Below are positions 10,241-20,739 of a stretch of 64,000 nucleotides of DNA, in pieces. Where the stretch lies: NCBI GenBank assembly GCA_032718865.1, contig JALUTQ010000007.1, positions 1,798,001-1,862,000 on the forward strand, in the 5' to 3' direction. The position numbers and the translations under genes were made by a program. A model generated the notes under the pieces. It ran no database searches. It was given only the letters and a program-made list of their open reading frames with translations, and was not told the origin of the DNA. This DNA is from Tilletia caries. Lineage: Eukaryota > Basidiomycota > Exobasidiomycetes > Tilletiales > Tilletiaceae. Numbering within the stretch: the first letter of the stretch is position 1; every line of letters begins with the position of its first letter.

Positions 10241-10613
10241 GGCGACGGTAGGATGACTCTGTTCGGTGTCACCTAAATCTCGTACGTAAGTTGCTGCTTG
10301 TTTATGCGGGAGCGGAGTAATTCACCTGAGACAACTGGACAATAAAGTCAGTGATGTTCTATGGGAAAAGGCTGAGTGAATTCGCTTATGAGGTACAAAG
10401 GGAACTCGGCTATTTATGGGAATGAGAGAAGCAGAAGGAAGAAGAGAGAAGCCGAGGCGTGAGAAGAAGGAAAAAGAGAAGAGCCGGCTGCCACGCCGTT
10501 GCGTAACGATCTGAGGGCAGAAAGGGGAAGAAACGTGGAGTGATCGATCGAGTGTGAGAGAGAGAGAGAGCGGAACGGAACGGAACGGGAGAAGGTGATC
10601 ATGATCAAACTAG
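10241..10613. other. no gene; simple repeats
   Basis: This holds a GA-rich tract with (GA)n at about 10,556-10,571 followed by (GGAAC)n at about 10,572-10,588. It separates the helicase region from the 3' end of the F-box/RNase H chimera. Confidence 0.5.
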
Positions 10614-11910
10614 CTACTTAGTAGTAATGGTCTGGCTCGCCAGCACATCCCCACCGCCAGAAGCTGACCGTCCCTGGTCAGGGATAAGGCGGGAAAGGGC
10701 ATCAGCGTTGGTATGCCGGGGTCCGGGGCGGTAAACGAATCGGATGTTGCCGAGGTGAGGCATAATAAAAGCCCGACAGCGTGTGACTGTGGGCCCATAC
10801 GTCGTGTTAGCCGAGGACCGCAGCATCCGCTCCATAGGGGCGTGGTCGGTCACGACGGTCAGGTCGGCGCCTTCCAGGAGGTGCGCGAGCTTATGGAAAG
10901 CCCAAGCGAGGCAAACCAACTCGAGCTCCGCCGCGACAAGCTTTTCTTCGGCCGGGGAGGTGAGCCGCGAGAGGAAGGCGACGGGTCGCTCGGTGAGGAC
11001 GAGGAGGTGAGGCCCTTCCTGGAAGGATCGGGGCCGCGGAAGAGGCCCACGGAGCAGGTCTTGGAGCTCCGACGACGGGGCGGGGCGAACGGTGCCGACC
11101 TGGAAGTCCCGGAGACTCTCAGGCAGGTTTCGGACGCGACGCGACGAAGGCGGAACGACGGCGGCAGAGGCGTCGAGGAAGTCGACCGTGTCTCTCTCCC
11201 CAGCGACCGGTAAGGTCGATGAGTCGACCTCGATGCGCACAATCCGTAGTCTCCTGTTGCGAGCAACGAGCTCGTGGACGATGTTGAGGAGGTCTTGCTG
11301 TGGCGAAAGCCGCAAATTCAGCTCTTCGATACCGAAAGCCCCAGCTGCGATTCGTGCGAGTATGAGTGTGGTCTGAACTAGTCGTGGAGCATGTAGGAGC
11401 TTCCAAGTGCGTAGGCTCGCCCGTCCCATGGGCTCCATAGCCCGCACGTCCAGTGAAAGGCAACGAAGTGTTGGTATCCGAGGAACGGTCAGGGTCTTGA
11501 CGATATCACCGAAGAGCGGAATGCGGACAGCAGATGCGCCTTGAAAGAAGGTCCAGTAGTCTCGATGCTTGTGATGGGCGTGGTTGGGGCTGATGTGCCA
11601 AGGGGCATGATCCGTGTGAACTCCATGATGAAGCGGAAGGGCGAAGGTGTGGAAGTGCAATCCGATGACCACATCAAGGGCGAGCTTGAACTTGCGGGAG
11701 AGACGTTGGAGGGGGATGGTGCTGGCGACGAATGACTTGAGCGACTGTCGTCCTCGAGGGCGTGCGTCCAAAAGATGTTGAACAATGGAAAGGACGACTT
11801 CTCCCGGCAGTCCTGAAGGTCCAAGAACGGTCAGCTACGTGGATGAACAAAGAGGTTGAACCACGGTACTCACGATCGAACATGGACGGGTTCTGAATGC
11901 GACGCGGCAT
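10614..11910 (-). CDS. F-box-like gene with a Ty3/gypsy RNase H 3' end (chimera)
   Basis: Exon 1 is 11910-11874 (MPRRIQNPSMFD...). The intron 11873-11813 runs from GTGAGT to CTTCAG, and exon 2 is 11812-10614. After splicing the N-terminus reads DRLPGEVVLSIVQHLLD, an F-box-like motif (substrate-adaptor subunits of SCF ubiquitin ligases). It is followed by an LRR-like region (residues about 100-210). From about residue 285 the text changes to a Ty3/gypsy RNase H domain: PVAFLSRLTSPAEEKL, VTDHAPMERML, and YRPGPRHTNADALSR. The frame is open across the join. A retroelement fragment has therefore replaced or extended the 3' end of a host gene. Whether the chimera is expressed cannot be told from sequence. 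Confidence 0.55.
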
Positions 11911-12691
11911 ATCTTCGAACGGTGAGATAGTGAGAGCCTAAAGCAACTGGACCGATGAGTACGATGCTGAATGTCTTGAGGACGGGGAGATTCCAGTCGT
12001 TGGTTTATAAGAAAGGTACTCGGTGCTTCGCGTCTCGTGGTGAAATGGCTTGGCGGTATTCCATGCCAAAGACGTGCATACCTTCTGCGGCCCTGAACTT
12101 TGGCGTGGAAGAGGGACGACGAGGGGCAAAGTTGAAGTGCGGAGAAGATGCGAATGCAGGTGCCTGCGACAGCCAGAAGTCGTCCGAACTGGAGCTGAAC
12201 ATGAACGCCAACATGAGTCCGGAATGTTTGAACCTGGGGCAGGCGTAGATGTGTGTGCGCGGGGAACCTACTAGTCGGGGGACACTAGGAGTTTGGGGTT
12301 GCATAGCAGAGTGAGTGAGCTGGCTTCTGGGTCCGGAGAATGGAGGTGGGTGAGATGAACAGACCTTTGAAGTGTTCCGGTGAGCTGTACCATGTGGGGT
12401 GTTCGGGGACACGGCGGGGGTCGGGTAAACCCCAGATCCTAGCGTACCCCACCGCCCCAACCCCCCACATTAACCCCGTCATTATGCGCTGGAGCCTCCA
12501 AATCGCCTTCGCCGCATGACAAATGGGGAAACAGAAACAAGGCAGCGAGGCCTATGGGACGTAGTGGTGGCGAACGCCCGTATCATACACATCGTTTGGC
12601 CGCAGCGACCCTGTTCAAGGGAAGCGTCCCATTGCCAGTCCCGCGACCTGTAAAGGAAGTCTGATATAGTTGATATGTTCAAATAGAGGTT
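11911..12691. other. no gene recognised
   Basis: This carries the upstream region of the F-box chimera (minus strand) and the leader of the plus-strand gene that starts near 12692. Open frames here are short and overlapping on both strands, with no recognisable domain. Confidence 0.3.
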
Positions 12692-14158
12692 TTGGAGTGC
12701 CTCGCCTCGTACGTGTCCCGATTGAGGTTGCTTCTGGCATACGAAGAAAGCATGAAGAACGCAACAACATTCCAAACTCCGTACATACTGTATTGGCGCC
12801 GGTTGGACGTGTCCCATCTCAACCTGGACGACCGCATATACTGGGTTATGCAGTGGGTGTTTAACGACCCTCGTGGTGACCTAAACGGAGGCATGCCCGC
12901 GACGTTAACCAATGCCTGTCGCGAACTGGCATGGATCGCCCGGACGTTCGGCCAAGAACCAGAACCACCTCGACGGTCAATGGACGAACTGATCCTTGAA
13001 GTCCGGCGCGGAGACGCACGACGAGCGAGAGAGACCAATCTCCACGCCATCGGAAGGTCCATTCCGACGAAGAAGATCAGGACCCGCTACGATCCAACTC
13101 TGACATCAGCTACGGCTGAACGGCCAATGTCCACGACTGGGGGCGTTGACGACGGCAACGATATCCAGGACAACTGCGGTCCCTCTCGATCCTCTTCGGT
13201 GGCTGTGTCGGAAGACCTGCGATTGGTCAAGGACGACGTAGCGGCAAGCAGCGACCTGTTTCGGATTGATGGAATCTCACTCCAAACTATGAAGGACGGG
13301 CTAGACTTTTGGCATCAGCAATACGCACTAAGGTTGTCCCCGGATTTGACGCGGAGCTGGGGTTTTGCGGACTCCGCACTCCTCCGACGGAGGGCTCCGC
13401 CGGAGGCGGAGCGCGGAGCTCACTTTCGAGAAATTTTTGATCTTAAAAAAGCACGGAGTCCGCTTGGAGGACTCCGCCGGAATTTGTGCGGAGGCGGAGC
13501 CCAATCCTGGGCCTACTTGCCAAAAGTGCGGAGCGCGGAGTCGTCAAAATTGTGTGAAAATTCCGGCGGAATTTCCGCGGAATTCCGACGGAGCTGTGAG
13601 GTCACGTGATAGTCGAAAATTAGGGTCACGTGACCTCATTTCGGGTGCGCTCCGCCGGAATTCCGCAAAATTTCCGCGGAAAGTGCGGAATTCCGAGAAA
13701 ATAGGCATCCTCGAGACACCCGCAGGGGATAAAACAGGCATCATCATCCGTTGAGAACTTCAAAATAGCACTGGAGTCAATACCGCAACAATGTCGGATG
13801 GTGAATGTATAGCTCTGAGTGTATTAGAGTCATTCTGAGAGCAACTTATACCACCACTGCGCTCCGACGGAATTCCGCGGAATTCCGAGCTCCGCATACA
13901 CGGAGCACGGAGGAGCATTATGAAAACGCACAGAAAAAACGCGGAGCGCGGAGCTGGGATTTCAACTTTTGTATAATTCCGTCGGAACGCGGAGCTGGTT
14001 TTTTTCCGCTCTGTCTTAGTCTGCGGAGGCGGAGCTCGCCTCAGAAAGTCAAAATTCCGGCGGAATTTGGAAGTGCGGAGGCGGAGCTCTCCGCGTTACT
14101 CCGGGGACAACCTTAATACGCACGGGATACCACACTATCTGAAGATTCGGAGGACTGA
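12692..14158 (+). pseudogene. unrecognised gene interrupted by MITE C in its last codons
   Basis: An open frame from about 12692 reads into the duplicated target site at 13321-13328. The protein has an N-terminal part rich in aromatic residues (LRLLLAYEESMKNATTF), a central ALTNACRELAWIARTFG segment and a Ser-rich part, ending FWHQQYA. After the element (13329-14115) and the second target copy, the frame continues for a dozen codons (RDTTLSEDSED) to TGA at 14156-14158. The insertion therefore replaces only the last residues with element-encoded ones. There is no ATG at 12692, so the start or an upstream exon is unresolved. The family is not recognised. Confidence 0.45.
13321..14123. mobile_element. 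motif-dense MITE C (GCGGAG / CTCCGC)
   Basis: The element 13329-14115 (787 bp) begins TAAGGTTGTCCCCGGA and ends with the perfect inverted copy. It is flanked by an 8-bp duplication ATACGCAC (13321-13328, 14116-14123). The interior is dominated by GCGGAG, CTCCGC and AATTCCG words in both orientations. There is no transposase frame. The 8-bp duplication fits hAT-type elements, but the terminal bases differ from those of MITE B, so the mobilising enzyme is uncertain. Confidence 0.88.
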
Positions 14159-14296
14159 GAGGATTCGAATGTGTGACTCACATGACCTGTACCACAAACA
14201 CCGCGCATACGTAACAAACATGCCGCTACCAGAGGTTCCTAAGCTACCGCTACCATTTGCCCCAACAGAACCGCGCTCAGCAGGTGCTCCCAATGT
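14159..14296. other. short spacer before the synthetase relic
   Basis: No feature is recognised between the stop of the interrupted gene and the 3' end of the asparaginyl-tRNA synthetase relic. Confidence 0.3.
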
Positions 14297-16200
14297 TCAA
14301 CACGGTGAGCAGTGTAGCCTCGGAGGACCCGACACGGGTGCTGGCGGAGACGAAATGGGTGTTGCGGTAAAGCCCTGGTCGGTCATCTTGCGCTCGGCAG
14401 CCTCGGAAATGTCATCGCCAACCACGTGGTCAGAGCCGTCCTCTTTGGTGATCTCGTGCTCGTTCAGGTACGCAACCGCGTCCTTGTAGTCCATCCGCTT
14501 GAACGGTCGTTGGCACATCTAGAAGCCGGGGTTGAGCTGGTCCAGGAGCGCCTTGGTGGTGGGGTCGGCGAACAGTTCCGACAAAGTTCCGCACATCTGT
14601 TGAAGGGGCATTCGTCAAAAGGTCAAAAAGTCTGCTTCCTGAGCCGTGTCGCTGAATGACACAAACTCACAAGCTCCTCAAGATGCTCGAACAACTCCTC
14701 GAACGAGATAAACGCAAGCTCGCCCTCCGAGTGCGTGTACTCGCTCAAATGACGTCGAGTGTGACTCTTCTCCGCCCGGAAAATTTCCTGAACACAGAAC
14801 ATGTCTCCAAGCGAAGGCAGACACGTCTCGAGATGGAGTTGCGAACTCTGCGTCAAGAAAGCCTGCTGTCCGTAGTAGTCGAAGGTGAACAACATCGAGC
14901 CGCCTTCGACCTGAGTCTGGACCATGCAGGGCGGGGTGACTTCCGTCAAGCTCATTTCCTCGAACTGTGCTCGGAAGGCGCGAGGAAGGGGCGCGCGGAC
15001 CTTCAGAACGGCCGAAGACGTCTCGCCGCGAATGACAAGATGTCTGTTGTCCGCTAGAATCGAAGGGTCCGCGTTCTGTGTTAATAGAGAATAAAGCATT
15101 TAGTGGGGAAAATTCAGACTATGAGAGAACCCCGTATCCATAAAGCTCGCCTCTGCAATCTGGTTGGTGAAGGCATCGTCTCCGCTGGGCGCCTTGCCGA
15201 TGACCTGCCACCAGTCGGCAACCAGTTTGTGGTTGTCTGGCGCGTTCTTACCCTCAGGCAGAGCCTTGATCGTACCTTGGCTCGAGAGTGAGGGTGATCG
15301 CGTCGTACGTCTCCGCCTATTCAAGTTGTGACAAGCAAGAGAGAATCAGCCATACGCGTCGAGATGAACAGAAAGATACTTGCTCGCGCGCTTTCGCATT
15401 CAGAGGGCACTTACCAGCTTTCCAGTTAGAACACACTGCATGTATCTGTGACCGCCGCGCAGGACAAGAAAGGTGATGTTGCTCTGCTGACGAAGACGGT
15501 GAACCCAGCCCTTGACGCTGACGCGTCGGTCGCGGTTGTTGAAGCCATCTCCAATCTTGATCTGCACAAACAAAGGGAGTCCAAAAAGGCCAAAAAGGCG
15601 GTGAGCTCCACAACAGACGCATAATAGAATAAATGAGCAAGCCGCCGATCGCTCACCTTCTTGACCTCCGTCGTGAGCTGCTCCAACACGACGTTCTTGC
15701 TGTTATCGAGCTTCTGCGAATCTATTTGCTGCGACTCCTTCTCATTCGCAGCGGTCTCCTCGGCCTTGCGCAACTTCTTCTGCTGCTGCTCCCACAGACT
15801 CTTCGCCGTCCTCGTCACGCTCTTAGTCATGGGCACGTAGCCGTCTGCGTCGGCTTCAGAGGCGGGACCGCCGGCTGCTGCTGCGGCGACGGCGGCGGCT
15901 TATTCGGCGGTGCGCGGTTGGAGAAGATAGCGGCGTCGGGGCCCTTCTTCATCATGGCGCCGAGCGCGGTAACGTAGGGAGCTGCCTTGGAGCCATCGCC
16001 ATGCTCGTCAGAGCCCTTGACGGGGTCGATCTAGACTGTTCAGGGTGAAAAAGATAAGAGAACAAAGGGTGTGAGCGCGGGAAGTGGGGCGTGCGAGCGA
16101 GAGCGCGTGTAAGGTGCTTACTGGTGGGACCGGTGGGAGCCTGAAGGCTGATGTGGAGAGCTTCTGCGGCGGTCGAGAGCACGTCCTTGATAGCAGCCAT
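14297..16200 (-). pseudogene. decayed copy of cytosolic asparaginyl-tRNA synthetase
   Basis: Minus-strand blocks match the class II AsnRS order: an N-terminal extension (MAAIKDVLSTAAEAL, 16200 on), a Lys-rich linker (DGYVPMTKS, near 15835), the OB-fold anticodon domain (VSVKGWVHRLRQQSN, near 15540), the DDAFTNQIAEAS segment (near 15150), then the core LADNRHLVIRGETSSAVLKV, PPCMVQTQVEGG and SQLHLETCLPSLGD. Introns are retained, so it is not a processed copy. It is broken several times: frames do not join near 15,880 and 15,265, a TAG sits at RPFKRM (LNPGF-stop, about 14,521-14,523), and text is lost after ERKMTD, so class II motif 3 is missing. A functional copy of this essential gene must lie elsewhere. 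Confidence 0.8.
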
Positions 16201-16524
16201 GACGATGTCGAGGAAGGGAGAGCGTGGGTCGGTGGTGGTTGTGGAGGTGATGGCAGTCCGACACGGCAGGAGTGCGAGAGGCGGCCAGGAAGAAAGGCAA
16301 CCGAGGCGAATTACGAGTGGGTGGGTTGTGAGTCATGTGGTAGTACGATGCTGATGTTAATCTGTGTGAATGGTGATGGTGGCAGTTTGGAAACGGGGGC
16401 ATCGATTCCGGGAAGGAGTAAGTACATGGAAACGACGGCCAGAACAAGGCGCAATTCAGAGAGTAGGCGGCAGTGATCCGGTCGTTCTGCACAATCTATG
16501 GAAGGTTCCCCAGTGTAGTCCAAG

Positions 16525-17070
16525 TTAAGGGATCTGTGTGGGAACATTTCCTGAGCATGGGAGAGGCTGGTAGGGTATGAGACGAAAGTACTTACCTGAA
16601 TTGGTCGAGGATTCAAACAGGCAGTGAGAAGAAGGAGTCGACAGGGCGGCTCGGGCGAACGCGGGGTCGGCTAAGCCAACATTGGGAGAGGGAGACACCG
16701 GCGGGTGATGGGAGAAGTCGAATTGGTTGCGGGGGGGCGGAGTCGATGGGGGCGCCGCTCCTGCTGGTAACGGGCAGTATGGGAATGCGCGGAAAGGCCC
16801 TTGTTGTTGATGCTCGCTTCGAAGGGGGGTACGCGGAGACTGTGACTGGAGCAAGTATGGCGACAGGCCTGATGTTGAGTTTGGAAGGGCGCCATGATAG
16901 GGGTGCGGCGCGTCTGTGTCACCGCCGAGGGCAGCAAAGATAGCCTCGAACTTGCCGTCGGATCTGGGAGGCTGTGCGGGCGTGTGAGGTGTAGTCTGTT
17001 GTGCGCCGTTGCGCGCCGCGAGTTGTAGCAACTGGAGGAGTTGGGGCATTGTCAAAGTGATGGTTTCCAT
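16525..17070 (-). CDS. hypothetical Pro/Gln-rich protein, first exon
   Basis: ATG at 17070 opens METITLTMPQLLQLLQLAARNG, an amphipathic Leu-rich N-terminus. A long Pro/Ser/Gln-rich disordered stretch follows. A GTAAGTAC donor occurs near 16,598 after SSTNS, so the last residues of the open frame are probably intronic and further exons may lie toward 16.2 kb. No domain is recognised. Its neighbours on both sides are decayed genes, so it may also be a relic. Confidence 0.35.
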   Translation of the reverse strand: METITLTMPQLLQLLQLAARNGAQQTTPHTPAQPPRSDGKFEAIFAALGGDTDAPHPYHGALPNSTSGLSPYLLQSQSPRTPLRSEHQQQGPFRAFPYCPLPAGAAPPSTPPPRNQFDFSHHPPVSPSPNVGLADPAFARAALSTPSSHCLFESSTNSGKYFRLIPYQPLPCSGNVPTQIP

Positions 17071-17301
17071 CTTGCCAGTTGCCAGAGAGACAAGGAGTTG
17101 CTGATGAGAAAGTGATAAACAGGTGTGCGATTTAGGACGTTCTCCCTATCCATACATCACGTTTTGTACGATAATATCTCCAGGCTACATGCTTCACGTT
17201 TCACGCTGTACGCTCCACGCGCAACGCTGGCTGATGCGCCCGTGGGGGACATGAGAAGATTCGGGGCAGCGGATTCAGATAGGATTTAGGTTATATACCG
17301 A

Positions 17302-18530
17302 TTACAGATAGCCTTGGATGATTTGGCGATGTGGGGTACAAGGTTTTTGTCCCTTGTGCTCCAGATTCTCCCCGCTATCGTCAATCGTGTTCCATCCCAC
17401 GTAGCTTATTCTCCACGTGCGATTTGAAAGCCAGGCGTACTTGATGCCCGTCTGGTATGACTGAACGGCAAAGGCGAGATGCTGCCAGTTCCAGAACATC
17501 CGGCCGTCCCTTCTTCGAACAACTGCTGCTGCGCCCGGAAGTTGATGACCAGGAATTGCATGTAGCACTGCGTGAAGGGGTACTTGTTCGTGTATGCGAA
17601 GGTGACCTGGTCCGACGCCAGCAAGTCACGCAGCACAGAGAAGTTATCCCCGTTGGGAGCCCCGATCGACCACTCGTCCGCCACGGTCGGGTAGTACCGC
17701 TGACTCTGGCTGGTCTTCGTGCCGTACTGGCAAACTTCATACGGCTGGAAGGTGTCCGACGCGTTGACCTCCTGTGGGCCGTAGACGAAGTACGGAGGGG
17801 GCATCCATGACGACTGGCTCGGACTGCTGGGCGTTGTAGAAGTTCTGCCAGTATCGCTGGCAAGCGTCGTGGGTGACGAGCATGGTGTTGGAGATGAGAC
17901 CGGCGTTGCCTGAGGGATAGGCAAGGGCCTGCCAGGCCCAGAGGTAGTAGGTGTTGACGAGGTTCTGGACAGGCTTGGAGTACGCTCCCACGGCCTCGTT
18001 CACCGGCTGGATGGCAGCCACGGTTCCCTTGTAAGTGTCCTGGGTGAACTCGGCCACGAGGTAGTTGAACGCCTTCTCAGTCATGTCCATGTAGGTTGCG
18101 TTGTTAGACCAGTGAGCGCCTCCCGCCCGACCCGAGCCAGGGTATCCGTTCTGCGAGCCGGGAGTTCCGTGGAGGTCGATCCAGACCTTGATGTTATACT
18201 TCTGCGCCGAGCGGACACCCAGCTTGAGCAAGTCCAACCAGACGAGGGCCTGGTAGGCCACACCTGATTCAATGCAGTCTGGGAAGGCCCAGTGACCGAT
18301 GGGAACGCGGACATGGCTCAAGCCGGCAGCAAGAGCCGGCGGAAGTCGTCCTCTGTGATCCAGCTGTCCAAGTGCTCTTGGAAAAACTGGCCGAGGAACT
18401 CGGGATCGAGGTAGAGGCCCATGGTGTATTCGTCGATGACGACATGGTTACCGGGTGCGTTAATGGCGTTGGCATTGAGGACGTTGGAAGCGATCTGGTC
18501 CATCCAAGGTTCCAATGGTCCCCCTCCTCG
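17302..18530 (-). pseudogene. relic of a glucan 1,3-beta-glucosidase (GH5 exo-glucanase)
   Basis: Blocks in GH5_9 order are found on the minus strand. First come LEPWMDQIASN and VVIDEYTMGLYLDPEFLG...HLDSWITEDDF. Then follow HVRVPIGHWAFPD and KVWIDLHGTPGSQNG, with the acid/base region QPVNEAVG (families usually have NEP). Next are YFVYGPQEVNA and VADEWSIG, which contains the nucleophile Glu, and FWNWQHLAFA. The frame changes near 18,323, 17,830 and 17,500, and the usual N-L-G-G-W start block is missing before LEPWM. Working members of this family are secreted or wall-bound enzymes trimming beta-1,3-glucan. The remaining order of motifs makes the assignment firm; the breaks make it a pseudogene. 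Confidence 0.75.
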
Positions 18531-19622
18531 TCCATGTCATCCTGTCCGCTCCCCGGCAATTCGATCTCGCTATTGATGAAGTCGGAGTCATCGGAACCGG
18601 GGACGATGACCGCTTCGTAGAACTGGGTGGATAGCGTTCCCCGTCGCAGTATCGCAGGCCCTGCGCCCGGACCGCTATGCATGACCTGATTGAGCAAGGC
18701 CGAAAGTACCGGTGAGCCCATCCGTGCGATGGAAGGGTCCCCGTTGCGCCCGTGCCATGGAAACAGCCCTGGTGCGGAAGTCCGCAGCCGCGTGTATGGA
18801 TCGTTCTGGATCGGGTAGTCGTTCTGGTACAGCATTGACGTCCGCGATCCGACCAACCCCGGTAGTGGTTCGTGCGCTCCGCCGTGACGTTGGGAGGAGA
18901 CAACGAGGGGGGCCGGGGGCGGGCTGCGCTGGGCGGCATGCCGAGTCCGCTGAGCATGGAGCCTGTGCGTCTGTGCTGTCGCGAACTTGGTCCGCGTCGT
19001 GGGCGACCTGAGTCTATCGCCGCAGGTGTACGCGCGGAAAGAGAGAAGTCGAGGAGAACGCGGGACGACAGCGCGACGAGGGGCGAGACGAGAGCGCGGC
19101 GAGGGGCGAGACGAGCACAACGCGAGGGGCCGGACGAGAGCGCGACGAGGGGCCAACGAGAGCGCGGACGAGCCATTTGCCGCTGTGGAGATGACAGATA
19201 CGAGATGGGATGGAAAAAGACCACTGGTCAACAATGACTAAAGGTCTAGACCCAATTACGAGAAAGGGACTGTACTCACAGGTTGACATCGCGGACCTAG
19301 TCGCTGACATTAACGAAGCCGGAGGAAGCAAACTGACCGATGGAGCCGATGGCCCGCTTGACGGTGCTGTCAACGGATGCTCCCATTGGCAGGCCGCGTC
19401 GTGCATGCTGTGTATCAGAGAACTGATGGGACTCTCCATACTGTGCGCGAACGTGGAGGGAGCTGAGATGTTGTTGCCGGGCGTGGAGTTCAGCATGTGC
19501 GTCGCTGCAGTAGAGAGACGAGGCCGCTGCTGATGAGGCGTGAAGAAGAGAAGTGAAGATGGTGGCCGTCTTGTGTCCGACTCCTGGTCATTCTTGAGCC
19601 CTGTGAGGATGGGGATGGTCAC
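18531..19622 (-). other. upstream region of the glucanase relic with open frames
   Basis: Minus-strand frames here, one starting MTIPILTGLKNDQESDTRR at 19622 and another containing YQNDYPIQNDPYTRLR, could be the N-terminal exons of the exo-glucanase (membrane forms have long N-terminal extensions). I see no transmembrane helix or conserved block that settles it. Confidence 0.25.
19066..19174. repeat. degenerate GA/CG-rich minisatellite
   Basis: Five or so imperfect copies of a 20-24-bp unit reading AGCGCGACGAGGGGCGAGACG lie head to tail with small indels. Confidence 0.6.
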
Positions 19623-19782
19623 GGCTACTTCGGCTGCCTGAGGAACTCGACTAAGCAGGGCGAGATTCGATAGGGGGGTGCTGATCTCGCGACTGAGCAG
19701 ATCGAAGTTCGAAGGGAGTGTCTAGAACTTCAACGAGGATGCCGGAGAGCTTCAAGTACCAATGGGACGCGCGGTGCTGGGA

Positions 19783-20136
19783 GATCGTTGCGCAATGAAC
19801 CCCATGAACCCCCCCCCCCCTCTGCAACGACGCATTACCAACATTCACGCCTTAGCGGCGTCAATTCGCCACCGATCAGGATGATATTTGGAGGGAATGT
19901 GCGTATCGTAAATCTATGCAACTTCTATTGGATGTGCAGCACGAACTTAGTGAAGATACGAGGTGTTTCCAAAGTTAGTAACGCTGGAGCTCGTGGTGTG
20001 TGGCGATCGTTGCGCAATGAACCCCCCCCCCCCCCCCCCTCTGCAACGACGCATTACCAACAAACTCGCCTTAGCGGCGTCAATTCGACACCGATCAGGA
20101 TGATATTTGGAGAGGATGTGCGTATCGTAAATCCCC
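19783..20136. repeat. 222-bp direct repeat with poly-C tracts
   Basis: Two copies, about 19783-19914 and 20005-20136, both start GATCGTTGCGCAATGAACCC, carry a long C run (about 10 and about 16 residues), and share CTCTGCAACGACGCATTACC and GGATGATATTTGGAG. The spacing is 222 bp. No coding role is seen. Confidence 0.75.
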
Positions 20137-20739
20137 GCGGGGCATTCTGATTGTGCAACGTATGTTTAGTGAAGCGGCGAGGTACTTCGCAAGGAATTGT
20201 TGGTAATGACTAAATAAAAAAATTTCAAAACCCACCTCTAGAATCCCATAATTAAAATTCTGGGGAATGAACAACCAACGATCATGGTATGATCGCGGAT
20301 CGGGAGGGGCTCACGTGAACGCGCCGGAGATAATTATCAAATGCTTACTTCAGCACGTTTGCGACGGAAAGGCTCCGGAACCATCAATTCTCGTCCGTTG
20401 AAGCTCATCTTTTGGGAGCAGAAAGCGGCAGCAAATGGACGGATGAAAAGTAGTTTTTCGAAGGGGTACTTGCTTGCAAAAAATGCATGTTTGCAAGGAA
20501 TTGTTGCTGTTGAGCCTACGGCCGTAAGAGAACCGGTTCTAAAACCCCAAACTATAAGTCTGGGGAACTGAGACTACTGGGAGACCCATAGACCACGCCC
20601 AGAGGCCGTCTCACAACTCGCCGGCGCCAAAATTGAAGAATACCAGACACACTTGACTGACTCACAGTATCTCGTGCTCTACCACCACTTGCAAGTGACC
20701 TGAGACGACGACAACCAACTGCAAGCCCACGATCTCAAG
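20137..20739. other. no gene; probable promoter of the trans-sulfuration gene
   Basis: No recognisable frame. Two short CCCCA...TGGGGAA inverted words occur near 20,250-20,275 and 20,545-20,570; a similar one is found near 29,945-29,965. The next gene starts at 20740. Confidence 0.3.

Noticed and set aside
20230..20575. Small element bounded by CCCCA...TGGGGAA words
   Set aside because: The words are short and imperfect, and I found no target duplication or longer inverted ends.
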